Assembly: GCA_017163975.1 (NCBI GenBank)
Contig: JAFFSR010000245.1
Location: forward strand, 2,309,001 to 2,373,000
Direction of reading: 5' to 3'
Source of the DNA: Anastatus disparis
Taxonomy: Eukaryota > Arthropoda > Insecta > Hymenoptera > Eupelmidae
DNA: 64,000 bases
Shown here piece by piece: positions 1-11,800 of this stretch. Position numbers and translations under genes: made by a program. The notes under the pieces are model-generated. The model was not told the DNA's origin, made no database searches, and saw nothing but the letters and a program-made list of their open reading frames with translations. Numbering within the stretch: the first letter of the stretch is position 1; each line of letters begins with the position of its first letter.

Positions 1-1860
1 TTAGTTTTGTTGCATGTACCGTCACGAAAACAATTCATTCCCGTATGATTTTTATACGTCTCTTATGAGAGATGTATACTGTCAGTGAAGAAGTTTTACT
101 TAAAAAAATTGTATTTCATTAGCCAATCAGATCAAGAAAAATAATCAATAGACTTGCTTTAAATTTGGCATACAATTTATTACTATAACCAGGCAAAAAG
201 ATACTGAAAATTAGTTTTCTCCGTATAGTTGTAATTGAAAAGCCATTTTAAAAATTAAATAAACTTAAAATATTTCAAATTAAAGAATGAATTATATAAA
301 AGATATTGGAAACTATTGTTGATGAGTAGTTTTTTACAGTTAAATCACTTTTTAAAATAGAAATCAAATTACTTAAACTCAAGGAGCTCTATGGAAAAGC
401 ATTGCGCCAAAGCACATGACAGTGTTTTTTGCTAAAGTTATTAGTATTTGCAAAAAATCAATTCTTTGATTACAAAAATACAGAGATACGTGATCTCTCT
501 TTGACTGCGAGTATAAAACGAGATTTATTAAACAATTTATTAAAGCTTTGAAGATTTTCGGTAAGTGAGGAGTTTGTCGCTCGAGCAAAGCGGCGGCAAA
601 ATGATAAATTAGATGAAAAACCATAACTTTGCAAAGTGAAATAATTTGCGCACTAATCCGCAAAGTAGAGTACTTTGCGCACACTTTCTAGATTGTGCGA
701 GAATGAGGTTCTTCCCATCCAAAAAATTAATGGCAAAGCCGAGTTTTGTACACGCAGTTAAGAAATAGTACATTTCGTAATGGGTATGAAAAGGATTTAT
801 TTACGAAACGAGAAGTTTACCTTGACTTCCCTCGCCTTCGGCTCGGGTCGTAAAAAGTTTTGTAAAAAAGTCTTTTCATACTTATTGCGAACTGAATTTT
901 TTGCCACGAGAACCATTAAAGAGTAACGAAGTTGCGATTTTCAGGTAGAATGGCGAAAAAATACTTTTTGTCTGAGACAATCAAATATTACCCAGCATAA
1001 TTAAATATTTAAATTGAATTCAGAAAAAAACTAATTATTTCTGCAAAATTTGTAGTCTATTCATCTGAAATCGAAAAGATTTAAGAGTCGTTAATTGTAT
1101 TTTTATTCAAGCAGGAAAGTTCAACTCTTTTTGTTGATGATATTTGATTTTTACTACAAAATTAAGAACTCTGAAATTCATACACTTTTCAACTTTCAGT
1201 CGACTTGTTCTTTTGGTAATTTAAATATTTTTCAAGATCAAAAATATAATATATACAAAATAGGCATTATAGAACTAACAAAAACCTTTCATTTAATGTT
1301 TTATACAAACCTCTACATACTCCACAACCAAAGTTAAGTCTGACTTAATGTACTTTAGAAATTACGGTATGAAACTCATGAATTGTAATTTTGAATTATT
1401 TTAGTAGATTTGTCATATCTTAGATTTCAAAACATGCAAAAACTTCTTTAAAAAAACTAAATTGCAGATTTTTATTTTATGTTCATCTTTTTTTGCTATT
1501 CATCGGATAGTTGAGATTCAAGTATCTAAAAGTACTGCTTGCATACTTTTCTATTATTTCATAAGTCGCTGAATATGAGTCTGCATAATCTTTACAAATC
1601 TTTGTGCTTAAAAACATTAAATTTTCTTCTTGAGGACGTTGGTGACAATTAAATGAATTATTACATTGTTGTTACATGGTGAGAATTTTGTTATCATGTG
1701 GTTACGATTTTTACATACTTTCGAACCAGGAATTAATTGATGTTGCTTGCATATTTTTCATATTGTAAGCAAGTATGTAGATCTAAAGTTATTAGACGAG
1801 ATCCTATTTTACTGCGATACTTTTTAAAATCCCTGCAATTTCTAATTGATTTTTCATATT
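1..1860. other. AT-rich spacer with short hairpin repeats, no gene
   Basis: No protein-like reading frame is visible; the short open frames are low-complexity and AT-driven. About 423-505 resembles one arm of the TTAA-flanked MITE family seen at 12938 and 23792 (shared words such as tttttgctaaa and ttattagtatttgcaaaaa). Around 560-690 and 773-892 there are short inverted repeats with GC-rich loops (see separate entry). The remainder, about 900-1860, shows nothing I can name. Confidence 0.6.
773..892. repeat. Hairpin repeat with GC-rich loop
   Basis: The stem reads cgtaatgggtatgaaaagga on one side and its near reverse complement (tcttttcatacttattgcg) on the other. The loop holds cctcgccttcggctcggg. 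The same architecture, an AT-rich stem around a loop of the cgagcg-aag-cg type, recurs at 45639-45771 and 60736-60864, and a fragment of the loop type is at about 570-595. This suggests a dispersed repeat family rather than a local accident. Confidence 0.5.
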
Positions 1861-1868
1861 CTCAATAT

Positions 1869-2155
1869 GAGGTCACGTATCTTCGTGTTTTTCTAATCAA
1901 AGAATTAATTTTTTGTAAAAACCAATGACTTCAGCAAAAAATGTAGAGAAAGCCGGATCTCGTATCAAAAATAGCAAAATTTTTTTCAATAGAATAAAAT
2001 TAATTTTGTTGCTTCGTTTTCAAGAAAACCTTGAAAAACCAAATTTTATATCCTAACTTCTATGTTTCAAGTTTTTTAAAGTTTTCTTGTAAACGGGGCG
2101 ATAAAATTTTTTCTTGTTAATGGGAATATTATTTTTTTTATACGATCTATCTAAA
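1869..2155. mobile_element. Degenerate copy of the TTAA-flanked MITE
   Basis: The left end (gaggtcacgtatcttcgtg, then tttttctaatcaaagaatta) matches the left terminus of the copies at 12938 and 23792. The middle words ttttcaagaaaaccttgaaaaacc and their inverted counterpart near 2070-2100 show the same palindromic design. The right end stops near atacgatc, so the copy is truncated and its TTAA target duplication is lost. Confidence 0.6.
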
Positions 2156-2289
2156 GACACATTTGTTTTTCTAATCAATTATTTCATTACGTTGATCGTA
2201 TATTCAAATTTAAATAATTCAATATTTTATACTGTCAAATAAAAGTTTAATTATTTAAACGTCGCAAAAATTGATTAAATAAAATTTAT

Positions 2290-2683
2290 TAAGGGTTACA
2301 AGTGAAATCTTGTTTTTCAATAAAAAAATGACGTTTTTCATTTTTAATTTTTGACTCATAACACCTACAACATAATCCATACTTGATGTTGTTCAATACC
2401 ATCTAAAGAACCTAAAAAAAAATTTTCTGCACAAAATATTAAAAACTGTAGGACTAGTAGTATTTTAACTGCTGCCTCATTTACCTCTAAATCAAGCAGC
2501 AGTTGAAATACTATTAGTCCCACAGTTTTTAATATTTTGTGCTGAAAAATTTTTTATAGATTCTTTAGATGGTTTAGAATAACATCACGCATGGATTATG
2601 TTGTAGGTGCTATGAGTAAAAAATTAAATATGAAAAACGTCAGTTTTTTATTGAAAAACAAGATTTCACCTGTATCCCCCTTA
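2290..2683. mobile_element. Palindromic (foldback) repeat, about 0.4 kb
   Basis: The sequence from aagggttacaagtgaaatcttg reads back as caagatttcacctgtatccccctt at the right end. The two arms meet around 2490 in a short loop (cctcatttacctctaaatca). Arms are about 190 bp and differ at scattered positions. The inner arm includes the conserved word tattaaaaactgt and its complement. No coding capacity: the 60-residue frame in the right arm is a by-product. Family not recognised. Confidence 0.75.
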
Positions 2684-2829
2684 ATTGTTTTATCGTTGAA
2701 TTTCGATAATCTAACCACACATTTGTTTTTCATCCTGTTTCATATTTTTGTTTCATGCAGTAGACTTTTGTAAACCTATAATTTTAAAATCTTAATTATT
2801 GAAATTTTAACTTTTAAAGCATACTAAAA

Positions 2830-3390
2830 AGGAATGTCAGGGTGTTGAGTCGCCGTTTTTTTCTACTTTTTGTAGATAATTTTGGATATATAAATATGAA
2901 AAAAAAAAAAAATTTTAATCGTAACGCTCAATATTTCACTTATTATAGACAGTTATAGAATGTCACTATAAAAGTTACTAAATTTTTAACCACTTATAGT
3001 TTTTCAGCATTAATAGCTTGAAGCCTAAACCTCTTTTTCGAATAAAAGCTGAGCTTAAATCCTTTCTAATCGTAGTTGTAGAATATTAAAATATTTTTTT
3101 CTCCATGGTTATAAAATAATAAATATTGGGCGAAATTTGAACTTTTATTCTTCATTATCTATGACTTTGAAAAAAAAATAATATTTTTATATGCTAAAAC
3201 TACTATTTCGAAAAGATTAGAATACAGCTTTTATTTAAAAAAAGGTTTGAGCTTCTAAAAATCTAGTAACTTATAAAGTTACATTCTTTAGTTTACTGTC
3301 ACTAGGAAATCCTTGAGCGTTAGGATCTAAAATTTTAGCCTTTTTCATATTTCTGATTACAAAATTATCTCCCGAAATTTGATGTATAAT
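2830..3390. mobile_element. Degenerate palindromic MITE related to the 8931-9429 element
   Basis: Internal segments match the element at 8931-9429: gctcaatatttc, a stretch around aaaagttactaaatttttaa, and the tagcttgaagc word. The arms are inverted copies of each other about a centre near 3130, for example agttacattctttag on the right against its complement on the left. The ends are eroded and no target duplication can be read. Confidence 0.55.
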
Positions 3391-4919
3391 TACTGAGATC
3401 TTTGTAAAATTAATTTTTTTTTTATAAAGTATTCACCATTTTTAATGCACCGTCAATTTAACTTGATAAAAAAAGTTAGTTTGCTTCCCAGATTAAACAG
3501 AAAATTTAGGGTCAACTAGAATGATATGCATTCTAATGCAACAGATTTAAGCCAGTCAATTTAGCTCAAAAATGTTAAATTTTCGCAAAAAAGTTTAACA
3601 GCAAAACAACCATATTAAGGGGCTGTTCACAAATTACGTAAAGGACTTATCTACAATAATAGACTTCCTCCCCTTCCCGCCCCCCATGTAACAAAATTAT
3701 TTTTTTCCCACCCTGTATAGTAATTAGATAACATAAATATTCATAATATAGTTGAGAATTTTATAATTTAAGGCATGATTTATTAAATTTATTACAATCA
3801 AAACAATTAATATAATAATAAGATTCACGTTAATTAATTATAAATGAATAATAGTTATTGTTCAACGCGAATTTGTATATACATAAATTTTTAAATCAAT
3901 ATAATAAATTTATGCCCTCGTAGGCCGTATTAGTGTCAGTATGTAAAGAACATGCCAAATTTGTATTGGCATAGCATATATCTCAGACGCGCTCCCCGAC
4001 ACATTACAAGATTTATATGTCCTCCTGACACATATTGAGACTTAATATGTCTCTGGAGAAATCAATATGACATCACCGATCCTATTATGTTTCGTTTAAT
4101 ATGTCAAAGAGCAATCATATTGAAACGGAGGTTAATAAAAAAAATGACTCGCGCTTCAAAAGCAGCTATACTTATTAAAAAATGTCAATCGAAGAAACAA
4201 AAGAAAAAATTAATAGAACTTAAATTAAATTTTAAAAATATTAGAAAAAACATTAATATTTTCAAATAATAAGTTATAGTTCCTCATACAGCTTGCTTCG
4301 GACATGAAATCATCTATGTCCTTTGGTCGTTTATTCAGGTGGAATCTGGATATCAAACTATGTTTACTGTTTAAGCAGAAATTTACCTCTGGCGTGCTTT
4401 GCGCGTCCTTAGCAACCACAGCTCAAGCGACAAACATTGTTCTGAATACGGCCAAAGGACATATATAACTAATATATAGCGGGGCGATCATTTATAATAT
4501 CAAATAAATACTCTCTACTAAATAAATGTACACAGACATCTTGAAGATAAATGATATCTTGATGCAACTAGAATTAACTTGGTTCTAGAGGAAATATTTT
4601 TGTTTTTATATTCATTAAAATAACTATCAGTTTGAAAATACAAACGAATTTTTTTTTCAGTGAACTCTGAATCAGTAATATATTACAGAGAAAATATACT
4701 TGAAGAATATAAAAAGGTTTTGAATTAATAATAAATCCACTCGTATCAAGTGGATTCATTCTGAACGAAGACATTTTGATATTTGAAACAAGAACTTCAC
4801 GATTTCGATTTGAACATTAATTTACTTACATCTAAAAAATGTAATTTTCTATCAAAGCGATCGGATCACATTAGAGTTTCTCCTTGTTTCAAGAAATCTT
4901 TTTTCTCGGTGTACTTATA
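3391..4919. other. AT-rich spacer, no supported gene
   Basis: Around 3620-3720 is a short segment (ggggctgttcacaaattacg followed by a pyrimidine-rich cccc run) of the kind often found at ends of decayed DNA transposons; I cannot assign it. The block from 3910 to about 4010 (atttatgccctcgtaggcc onward) resembles the start of the insertion at about 16016 in the right LTR, so both may be copies of one unnamed repeat. The lysine-rich frame near 4087-4269 has no domain and is AT-driven. Confidence 0.5.
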
Positions 4920-5522
4920 TTAACCGTTAGAACTGAATTTATTAATTTGTAAAGTTTAATTTATTTAGCTTTATTTAATAAACTTGATTTATTATTTTTA
5001 TAAATTTTATATTGTTGTTGTAACTTATTTTTGTAATTTAGGACGTTGGTTTTTTAGGATAGATATCCAAGAATAAAGGAATATGTATATATTGTATATT
5101 AATGTTGAATTGAACTTATCTTTATTTCCCCTTCTTAACCTTCAGTACAATAATTTTAGACGAAGCGTATCCTTAGACGGTAAGTATGAAATTAAGCTTG
5201 CAAGCTAAAAACTCTTGGGTTTTTATACTATGGTAAAAGACAGTAGCATTCGTTCGTATGTATGATATAATTGCTACTTTTATAATTTCGAGGAAAAGAT
5301 TGATTGAATTTTGCATGTGCTGCAGTTTAGAATTCGATCGCCTCTTGTGCGTCGCATTCTCGTGTGTCGTATTCTCCCGAATGTATAACGTTATTGTTTG
5401 CTATCGCAGTCTCGAGGTATAAGACTTGAAATATGATGCGTACGGAGTACAATAACTCTTGAGTATAATGTGCAAGATGAACATAAGTATGAATGTGCTA
5501 TGAATGTTTGTCTTTGTTTATA
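4920..5522 (-). repeat. LTR, left copy (3' LTR of the minus-strand retroelement)
   Basis: About 603 bp. It aligns end to end with 15844-16015 plus 16909-17326. Read on the minus strand it starts TATAAACAAAGACAAAC; the other copy starts TGTAAACAAAG, so the canonical TG has probably mutated here. It ends ...TTCTAACGGTTAA. A target duplication flanking the two LTRs is not obvious. Confidence 0.88.
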
Positions 5523-5534
5523 CGCCCTTCCTTG
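5523..5534 (-). other. Polypurine tract of the LTR retroelement
   Basis: On the minus strand the bases directly before the 3' LTR read CAAGGAAGGGCG, a purine-rich run ending at the LTR boundary. This is the expected position and composition of the plus-strand priming site and fixes both the LTR edge and the element orientation. Confidence 0.7.
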
Positions 5535-5586
5535 AAATTTTTCGTCCCGAAAAATTATAGTAAATTGTCGAATCCCGTATAGCATA

Positions 5587-7667
5587 TAATAGTCTAGGCA
5601 CCCAGAGGGTTTCGTATGAAGTTAGAGGTCCCACCAAGCAAGCAGGTGATTTATATGTATTTTGAGCCGCTGAATCCGAATTTGCAACTTGCTTTTCGCG
5701 CAAGTAGTCGAGTAATTTGTTATAAACAAATTAATTGTTTAAATGACTATAGTTTATGAACTACAATAGATGCAGTAATTTTCTCTGCAAAAACTTGTTC
5801 TTTAATAAAAAAAACAAAAAAAATCGTTTTTGTTGCGTTTCGATTCGATACTTAGAACCAGAGATATGGCAAATATATTGCAGAAAAATATAGAGACGTA
5901 GCGCTAGCGCGGAACGCCCTGGTCAAAAACCTTATAACTCGACTACTAATTAATATTTTTTGAAGTTCAACATGTGTTTGAAAAATATCAAAGACTCAGC
6001 TTTAATGATAAATTGTTATATATTACTTTCAAATGCTGATGAATAAGCTTGAATGATTTGAAGCAGAAAAAATTTTCAATTTTTTAGAATTTTGTTTGTT
6101 TATAACGAAATAATATAGGTTAGCGAACAAAATATTTGTATATTTTTGATATAGAATGATAGGAAATTTGATCTAATTTAAGAATCTGTCCGGTTTTTCA
6201 AATTCAAGTAAGTAGAACCTGAGATATCGCAAATTTAAGCTGTAGCGCCAACTCCTTGCAATACGACATATGTGTGCAATATAGCGATCGCTTTCCTTAT
6301 TAAAAATTCTTTTATTATAAGGTAAGTAATCTCATCCTTTTCTAATAAAATCACTTTTGACTCGACTCTATTTTATATACTTTGTCATAATATTAATGAT
6401 GTATAATCTTCGAGCATATACTACTGGAGGAAGCCTCCCAGCTATTAACTACGTTACAAGGCGAAGAGAGAAAAAGCCTCTATTTCGGTACGTGCTATCT
6501 CTCTCTCACTTTCTTAGTGGAAAACAGAAGCAGCCAATCAAATCAGGCGAGAGAGAGACAGCACGTACTAAAATAGAGGCTTTCTCTCTCTTCGCCTTGT
6601 AACGCTTTCTGTGATTTGGAGGCTTCCTCCAGTAGTATATGCTCGAAGTGTATAATACATTTAAATGAAGTAGATTTAGGGTTTTAAATAATCATTGATT
6701 TTTCTACTATAATAGTAAACAATTTACTCAACTTATGGAGTATTTTTACATTTGTTTATTTTTTTGCAATTGCAAAAAGAAAAACAATCTATTTTATTCA
6801 AAAAATTTGTTTTAACCTTCCGATTTATTAGAGTCATCGATTTTTAGCTGAATCCTTTTTTATTAAATTTTTATTTAATTTCCTAATACAGAGTTAAAAT
6901 TAATTGTATTACAAAAAAATGAAATTACTTACCATAAAATAAAAGAATTTTTAAGAAGGAAAGCGATCGCCATATTGCACACATATGTCGTATTGCAAGG
7001 AATTGGCGCTACAGCTTAAATTTGCGATATCTCAGGTTCTACTTACTTAAATTTGAAAAACCGGACAGATTCTTTACTAGATCAAATTTCCTATTATTCT
7101 TTATAAAAAATATAGAAATATTTTGTTCGCTAACCTATATCATTTCGTTATAAACAAACAAGATTCTGAAAAATTGAAAATTTTTTCTGCTTCAAATCAT
7201 TCTAGCATATTTATTAACACTTGAAAGTAATATATAACAATTTATCATTAAAGCTGAGACTCTGACATTTTTCAAACACATGTTGAACTTCAAAAAATAT
7301 TAATTAGTAGTCAAGTTATAAGGTTTTTTACCAGAGCGTTCCGCGCTAGCGCTACGTCTCTATGTTTTTTTGCAATATATTTGCCATATCTCTGGTTCTA
7401 ATCATTGAATTGACATGCAACAAAAACGTTTTTTTTTTTGTTTTTCTTATTAAAGAACAAGTTTTTGCAGAGAAAATCACTGCATCTATTGTAGTTCATA
7501 AACTATAACCATTTAAATAATCAATTTGTTTATAACAAATTACTCGACCACTTGCGCGAAAAGCAAGTTGCAAATTCGGATTCAGCAGCTCAAAATACAT
7601 ATAAATCACCTACTTGCTTGGTGGGACCTCTAACTTCATACGAAACCCTCTGGGCGCCTAGACTATA
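5587..7667. mobile_element. 2.1-kb foldback element with arms of about 745 bp
   Basis: The left arm begins tagtctaggcacccagaggg and the right arm ends ccctctgggcgcctagacta, with near-perfect inverted complementarity for about 745 bp (5587 to about 6345 against about 6925-7667). TA or TATA flanks both ends. It sits between the polypurine tract and the env remnant of the retroelement, so it inserted after it. The middle (6346-6924) is not part of the arms and contains its own nested palindrome. No transposase reading frame was found, so it is non-autonomous. Confidence 0.88.
6408..6648. repeat. Nested palindrome inside the loop of the foldback element
   Basis: The outer stem is cttcgagcatatactactgg at the left with its complement ending gctcgaag at the right. 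The inner stem at about 6449-6606 begins gttacaaggcgaagagagaa and ends in its complement. The loop is about 40 bp. It looks like a second, smaller inverted-repeat element inserted in the centre of the first, giving a palindrome within a palindrome. Confidence 0.8.
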
Positions 7668-7675
7668 AGCTTCCT

Positions 7676-7742
7676 GGAAGCTTCCATGCTATATACCACA
7701 TAGTGTGGAAGCTTCCAGAAAGCTTCCGTGCTATGTGGGATG
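7676..7742. repeat. Short compound hairpin beside the foldback
   Basis: The word aagcttcctggaagcttcc is followed within 40 bases by ggaagcttccagaaagcttcc, so several overlapping hairpins can form around GGAAGCTTCC palindromes. It lies directly outside the right end of the 2.1-kb foldback and is not seen beside its left end. Confidence 0.55.
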
Positions 7743-8002
7743 ATAAAGGAATCAGGTGAGTTTCGGGTGTAAAAAGAAGAGGATACCGAAGGTTTTAATA
7801 AGGAAACGTTCGCAGCGGTGGTAATGTTGACACAATGGTTGTAAGTTACTGTAGTGTGACAACAGCAGAAACTATTTAATCTTGCCCAAAGATAAGAACT
7901 GATTATTATTATTACTTCGTGTATGTTCAATTTATAACCGGTAAAGACAGCAATTATAGAGAGAGCTACGTATCCCGAATAATAAAGATAATTTATTGCA
8001 GT

Positions 8003-8930
8003 TTAAATAAAAGAATGATTTTGTCTTTGTAATGTTAGTCTTTCAATTTCGTCTTGTATCTGTTCTAGGTTGCAAGCATGACTTCTTGGTCTACCGAGGT
8101 CATGTTCTAAAAATACCAATAAAGGAAGAGATATATTTGAGCTATCTTCATATAGTAAACTAAGTGTTAAGTTTAAAAGTGAGGTTGTATATGTAGTAGA
8201 GTTATGCGAAGTATGTAAATAATATGCAGTATTTGATATGAAACATTTTTCATCAAGCTTTACAATACTAGCTTGTGATATCGTTATGTCTTTCTTATAA
8301 TTTTTACAAAATACGCTGAATAACATTTCTTTTATAGGTACAATATAAAATTTATCATTTTCTATACATTTTACAAAATCATAAGTTAAAGAGAAATAAT
8401 GTTCTTAACGTTTGCTCGTATCATTTAATAATATTCTATCGCAGGCGGATAATGAGTCTATTAGCCTAGGTAAAATTTGTAGTTTACATATTTTTGCATT
8501 GCTAAGTTGATTACAATCATTTATACTCGATAAGGTCGTATATTTTAATATATCATAGGTTGTTAGTACATATCTAATATTGCCGTGTTTCCAAAATGTC
8601 TCTCGATAGATGAAGATTTATATATAAGGATTTTGTACGGGTCATTGTGGATATTGGGGTATTTAGTAACTATGACGAGTCCGTCTGTCTTAATGTATGA
8701 TGTAAACGTCATAACTTATAATATTGAAAAATAATTTTTCATTATCGGTGTTATTAGCATATCATCGTGTTGCTGCTTTTTATATAAACTTTGTAGACCA
8801 TTTATTAAAATTTTAGGTTTTAATAATGCAGCTGATAATATTCCATTTCTCGCTATATTTATAGAATTGAATAGGTCTGTTATATAGGCCTCTTACTTCT
8901 CTAGCGATGCATCAATTTATTGCAGACTAA
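8003..8930 (-). pseudogene. env: Retroelement env, C-terminal remnant
   Basis: This is the part of the env-like region downstream of the 8931-9429 insertion on the minus strand. The longest open piece, 8003-8326, encodes 107 residues without a motif I can name. The rest, up to 8930, is broken in all frames. Assignment as env rests on position: after integrase and the fusion-segment region, before the polypurine tract. The membrane anchor and tail expected here cannot be traced cleanly. Another open piece at 7658-7930 runs into the foldback end and is probably non-coding. Confidence 0.5.
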
Positions 8931-9429
8931 CTAGGAGAGTGTCACACCTCCGGATCACAGATTTTGCTCAAACTTCGGGATAAGTTTTCAGATGATAAAA
9001 TATGGAAAAAGCTAAAGTTATAGTCATAAATACTCAATATTTCCCTAGTTACAGGCAATTAAAGAAAATCACTAAAAAAGTTACTAGATTTTTAAACGCA
9101 CATAGTTCTTTAGCGTCGATAGCTACAAGCTTGAAACTTTTTTTAAATTAAAGCTAAGCTCAAATCCTTTCGAATTAGCAGTTATAGCATGTAAAAATAT
9201 TATTTTTTTCCAAAGTTAGAGCGTGATAAACATTGGACCTGATTTTTCTTTTAAATATATGCGTTTAAAAATCTAGTAACTTTTTTAGTGATTTTCTTTA
9301 ATTGCTTGTTACTAGAGAAATATTGAGTATTTATGACTATAACTTTAGCTTTTTCCATATTTTATCATCTGAAAACTTATCCCGAAGTATGAGCAAAATC
9401 CGTGATCCGGAGGTGTGACACTCTCCTAG
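8931..9429. mobile_element. CTAG-ended palindromic MITE, about 0.5 kb
   Basis: The terminal inverted repeats are ctaggagagtgtcacacc at the left and ggtgtgacactctcctag at the right, continuing inward with ccggatcac and its complement. Almost the whole element is self-complementary, with a centre near 9190. It splits the env remnant. Possible target duplication is CTAG or TA; the two cannot be told apart because the ends are themselves palindromic. A decayed relative lies at 2830-3390. Confidence 0.85.
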
Positions 9430-9494
9430 TAGAATTCTTTTGTAATTGAAACGAAGGTCTCTTTCATATACGATGTTTAGTTTTTAATTGCTAC

Positions 9495-9890
9495 TTACAA
9501 ATCTTCTGTATATTTATATAGCTTGTCTATCTTTTGATTTATAGAATCGGTATCATCAGAATTTATGGCACCAAATAAGAATTTACTAGCTGTTCCTACA
9601 AAGTTGAATAATCCTCTCTTCTTTCTCTTGTGCTCTGAATGTAAAAATAAAGATAATCTTGCGAATAGTTCATTTAGGCGTTTTTCTTGATGCATTATGA
9701 AATCTTTTGCAGTACAGTGAACATTATTACATACTTCTTTGATTCTTATTAATCTATTTTGTATAAGGGCTGTAAGATTTATGTAATTAACAATAGTCCA
9801 AGTATCTTCGAACACATAAACAGTTCCGTAATTTTTCTGTAATACTGGTATATTAGCTGGTGTATATTCTATGTCTGCTTTGCAGTTTGA
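9495..9890 (-). pseudogene. env: Retroelement env, transmembrane-subunit region with furin-like site and fusion segment
   Basis: In errantiviruses the env product is a class I-like fusion glycoprotein related to baculovirus F protein. The frame reads through EDTWTIVNYINLTAL, then a helical Glu/Lys/His stretch, then RKKRGLFNFVGTASKFLFG: a dibasic furin-type cleavage site directly followed by a glycine- and phenylalanine-rich fusion segment. The frame stays open upstream of the first plausible ATG, back to about 9890, so the true start is lost. It ends in a stop at 9495, about 65 bases before the MITE boundary. Signal peptide and receptor-binding region are not recognisable. Confidence 0.75.
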
Positions 9891-9896
9891 AATGTA

Positions 9897-10903
9897 TCAA
9901 TTAACATAACTGTTAATATGATTGTCGCCTTCATCTGTAACAAACAAGGGATTCGAGATAAGCGTGATCTCATTAAAATGTCGCCTGAGAATTTTAGTTT
10001 TAAATAAAAGCTGGGCGGTATGACTTTCATTATTGACTGAGAGAATTGTTGCTGGCCCTATAAATCCGCGCGATGTTCTGAAATTGACTCTATCCCCTGG
10101 TTGTAGGTTGATTCTTGAAGTTTGTCTGTTATCTACTGTGTTTTTATTCATTTCCTTTAGTCTTTGTATATTGTCTCTTGCTTTTTTTGCTTTCTTTGTA
10201 TTTTCTTCCAGTCGCTTATTCAGTGAATTTGACTTGTCATGGCTCCAATTTTCTTTAAATAAGATTCGCCCAAAGAATAATTCATAAGGTATATATTTTG
10301 TGGTAGGGTGTATTGTTCTATTATGAGCAGTAATCATTGGGTAAAAGCTTTTATTGTTCGAGACTGCTCTAATTATTCTTTTCTTCAAGGTCCCTATAAG
10401 CCTTTCTACTATACCATTTGATTGTGGATGTAATGGAGTTGTTGGCATATATTCTATTTTATGTTTTTCTAATAAATTTTGAGATTCCCTTGATGTAAAC
10501 GTAGCTGCATTGTCACTTATTATTTTCTTTGGTATTCCCCATTAACTCATGAAATCTTTCATGGATTGCGTAGTTTGTTCTAGATTTATCAATTGATAAT
10601 CTTTAGCATATCCTGAAAGCGCTTCTATAATAAAAAGTAATTTAATTCCCTTTTCTTTAGCATGATTTATAAACCATAATTCGTTGATTTTTTTTGTGCG
10701 TTTATGATAGAGCTTGGAGCCTTAAATCTGCTATTAAAATTTCTTTCTGCACAGTATTCGCAAGTATCGATCCGATTTCTAACCTCTTCGGCTTTTGTTT
10801 CCCAACAATATTTACGGAGCTGGAACATAGTTTTATCATAAGCCCAATGAGCTTCGCTATGGGCTCTAGCTATTAATGTTTTCCTAGTCTTTTTACAATC
10901 CAC
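9897..10903 (-). pseudogene. Retroelement integrase (HHCC finger, core and C-terminal region), broken
   Basis: Integrase inserts the retroelement cDNA into the host genome. The N-terminal zinc finger is visible at 10667-10903 (AHSEAH ... CEYC, an H-X3-H ... C-X2-C pattern). The core has the second aspartate in ISDNAATF and the glutamate in PQSNGIVERL. The position expected for the first aspartate reads IIEALSGY, that is Glu instead of Asp. An in-frame stop follows MKDFMS near 10545. The C-terminal region (10448-9897) includes a basic VNFRTSRGFIGPA stretch of the kind seen in Gypsy integrases. The frame is broken between the finger and core, so the protein is inactive. Confidence 0.82.
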
Positions 10904-10927
10904 ATGAATCTGTGCTAGACTCTTGGT

Positions 10928-11257
10928 TCAGATTCTTCTTGGAAAGCGAGCAAGTTTTGATGATGAATCTTGAGCCGAAGCGTCGTTAAAATTTCTTAAC
11001 TCTATAATTTCGCCTTTATGATTAGGGTAATGACTGCGTAAATAATTTATTGGTGATCGTATTAATTCTTCATTTGGAGTTAGTATAATGTCTCTTTTAC
11101 ATGCTTGTTTTATTTGTATCTTTTCATATTTAGGTTCCTTTTCTGTCCGAAAGTATACAAGTGTTATTTCTTTCATACCTCTTTTGGCTGCTATAGTTTT
11201 TAAATGGTCTGTAGCATCAAAGAATTTCTTTCTGTTAAAACCTTTGAGTGCCAACAT
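10928..11257 (-). pseudogene. Retroelement pol linker between RNase H and integrase
   Basis: An open 109-codon piece lies between the RNase H and integrase zinc-finger segments on the same strand. It contains no catalytic motif. Its lysine-rich, mixed composition (YFRTEKEPKYEKIQIKQACK) fits the poorly conserved connection and tether region of Gypsy-type pol proteins. The assignment is by position only. Confidence 0.55.
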
Positions 11258-11331
11258 TTGTCCCTCTGTGTATTTAGACAGTATTTCTTTTAAAACTTGT
11301 TTTATGTCTTGATTATCAGTGTTTTTATATA

Positions 11332-11800
11332 TTATTCATCTTCTATAGCATTAATGTACTTTATTCGCGGAGTTTCTCTTTTTGCAACAAATGCTCGGCT
11401 AAGAGCATCGGCATTAGTATTCAATTCACCCTTTTTATATTCCACTATAGATTGGAAGTCTGTTATTTTTAACAAAAGTTTTAAAATTCTAGATCCAATT
11501 TCTGGTGATTTTGATTTTATGAGACCTGCTAATGGTGCATGATCTGTTATTAAAATAAAAGGTTTTCCATATAAAAAATGTCTAAAATGTCGCATTGCCC
11601 ATACTGCTGCTAATATTTCCTTTTCGGTGGTTGAATACTTCTTTTTAGCTTGATTGAGTGTTCTTGAAGCATAAGTGCATGGTAAATTTTTTCCCTTCTT
11701 GTAATCACCTTGACTGAATTGTTAGACTTGCATCGAGTCCTTCATTACTTGCATCTGTTGTTAGTATGAACGTCTCTTCCGAATTAGGATATTTTAATAT
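11332..11800 (-). pseudogene. Retroelement RNase H domain
   Basis: RNase H degrades the RNA strand of the RNA-DNA hybrid during reverse transcription. The minus strand shows the three expected blocks in order: LTTDASNEG (first Asp) near 11760, STTEKEILAAVWAMRHFR (Glu) near 11620, and LITDHAPL (second Asp) near 11540, followed by NTNADALSRA. The catalytic residues are all present, but the reading frame is interrupted upstream near 11720 and 11815. This is typical of the RNase H_like_2 domain of Ty3/Gypsy pol. Confidence 0.85.

Noticed and set aside
4087..4269. Lysine-rich small frame resembling a basic protein
   Set aside because: A-rich sequence gives Lys codons by chance; no context or motif.
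6357..6602. 81-codon frame in the foldback centre
   Set aside because: It crosses a hairpin and has no protein features.
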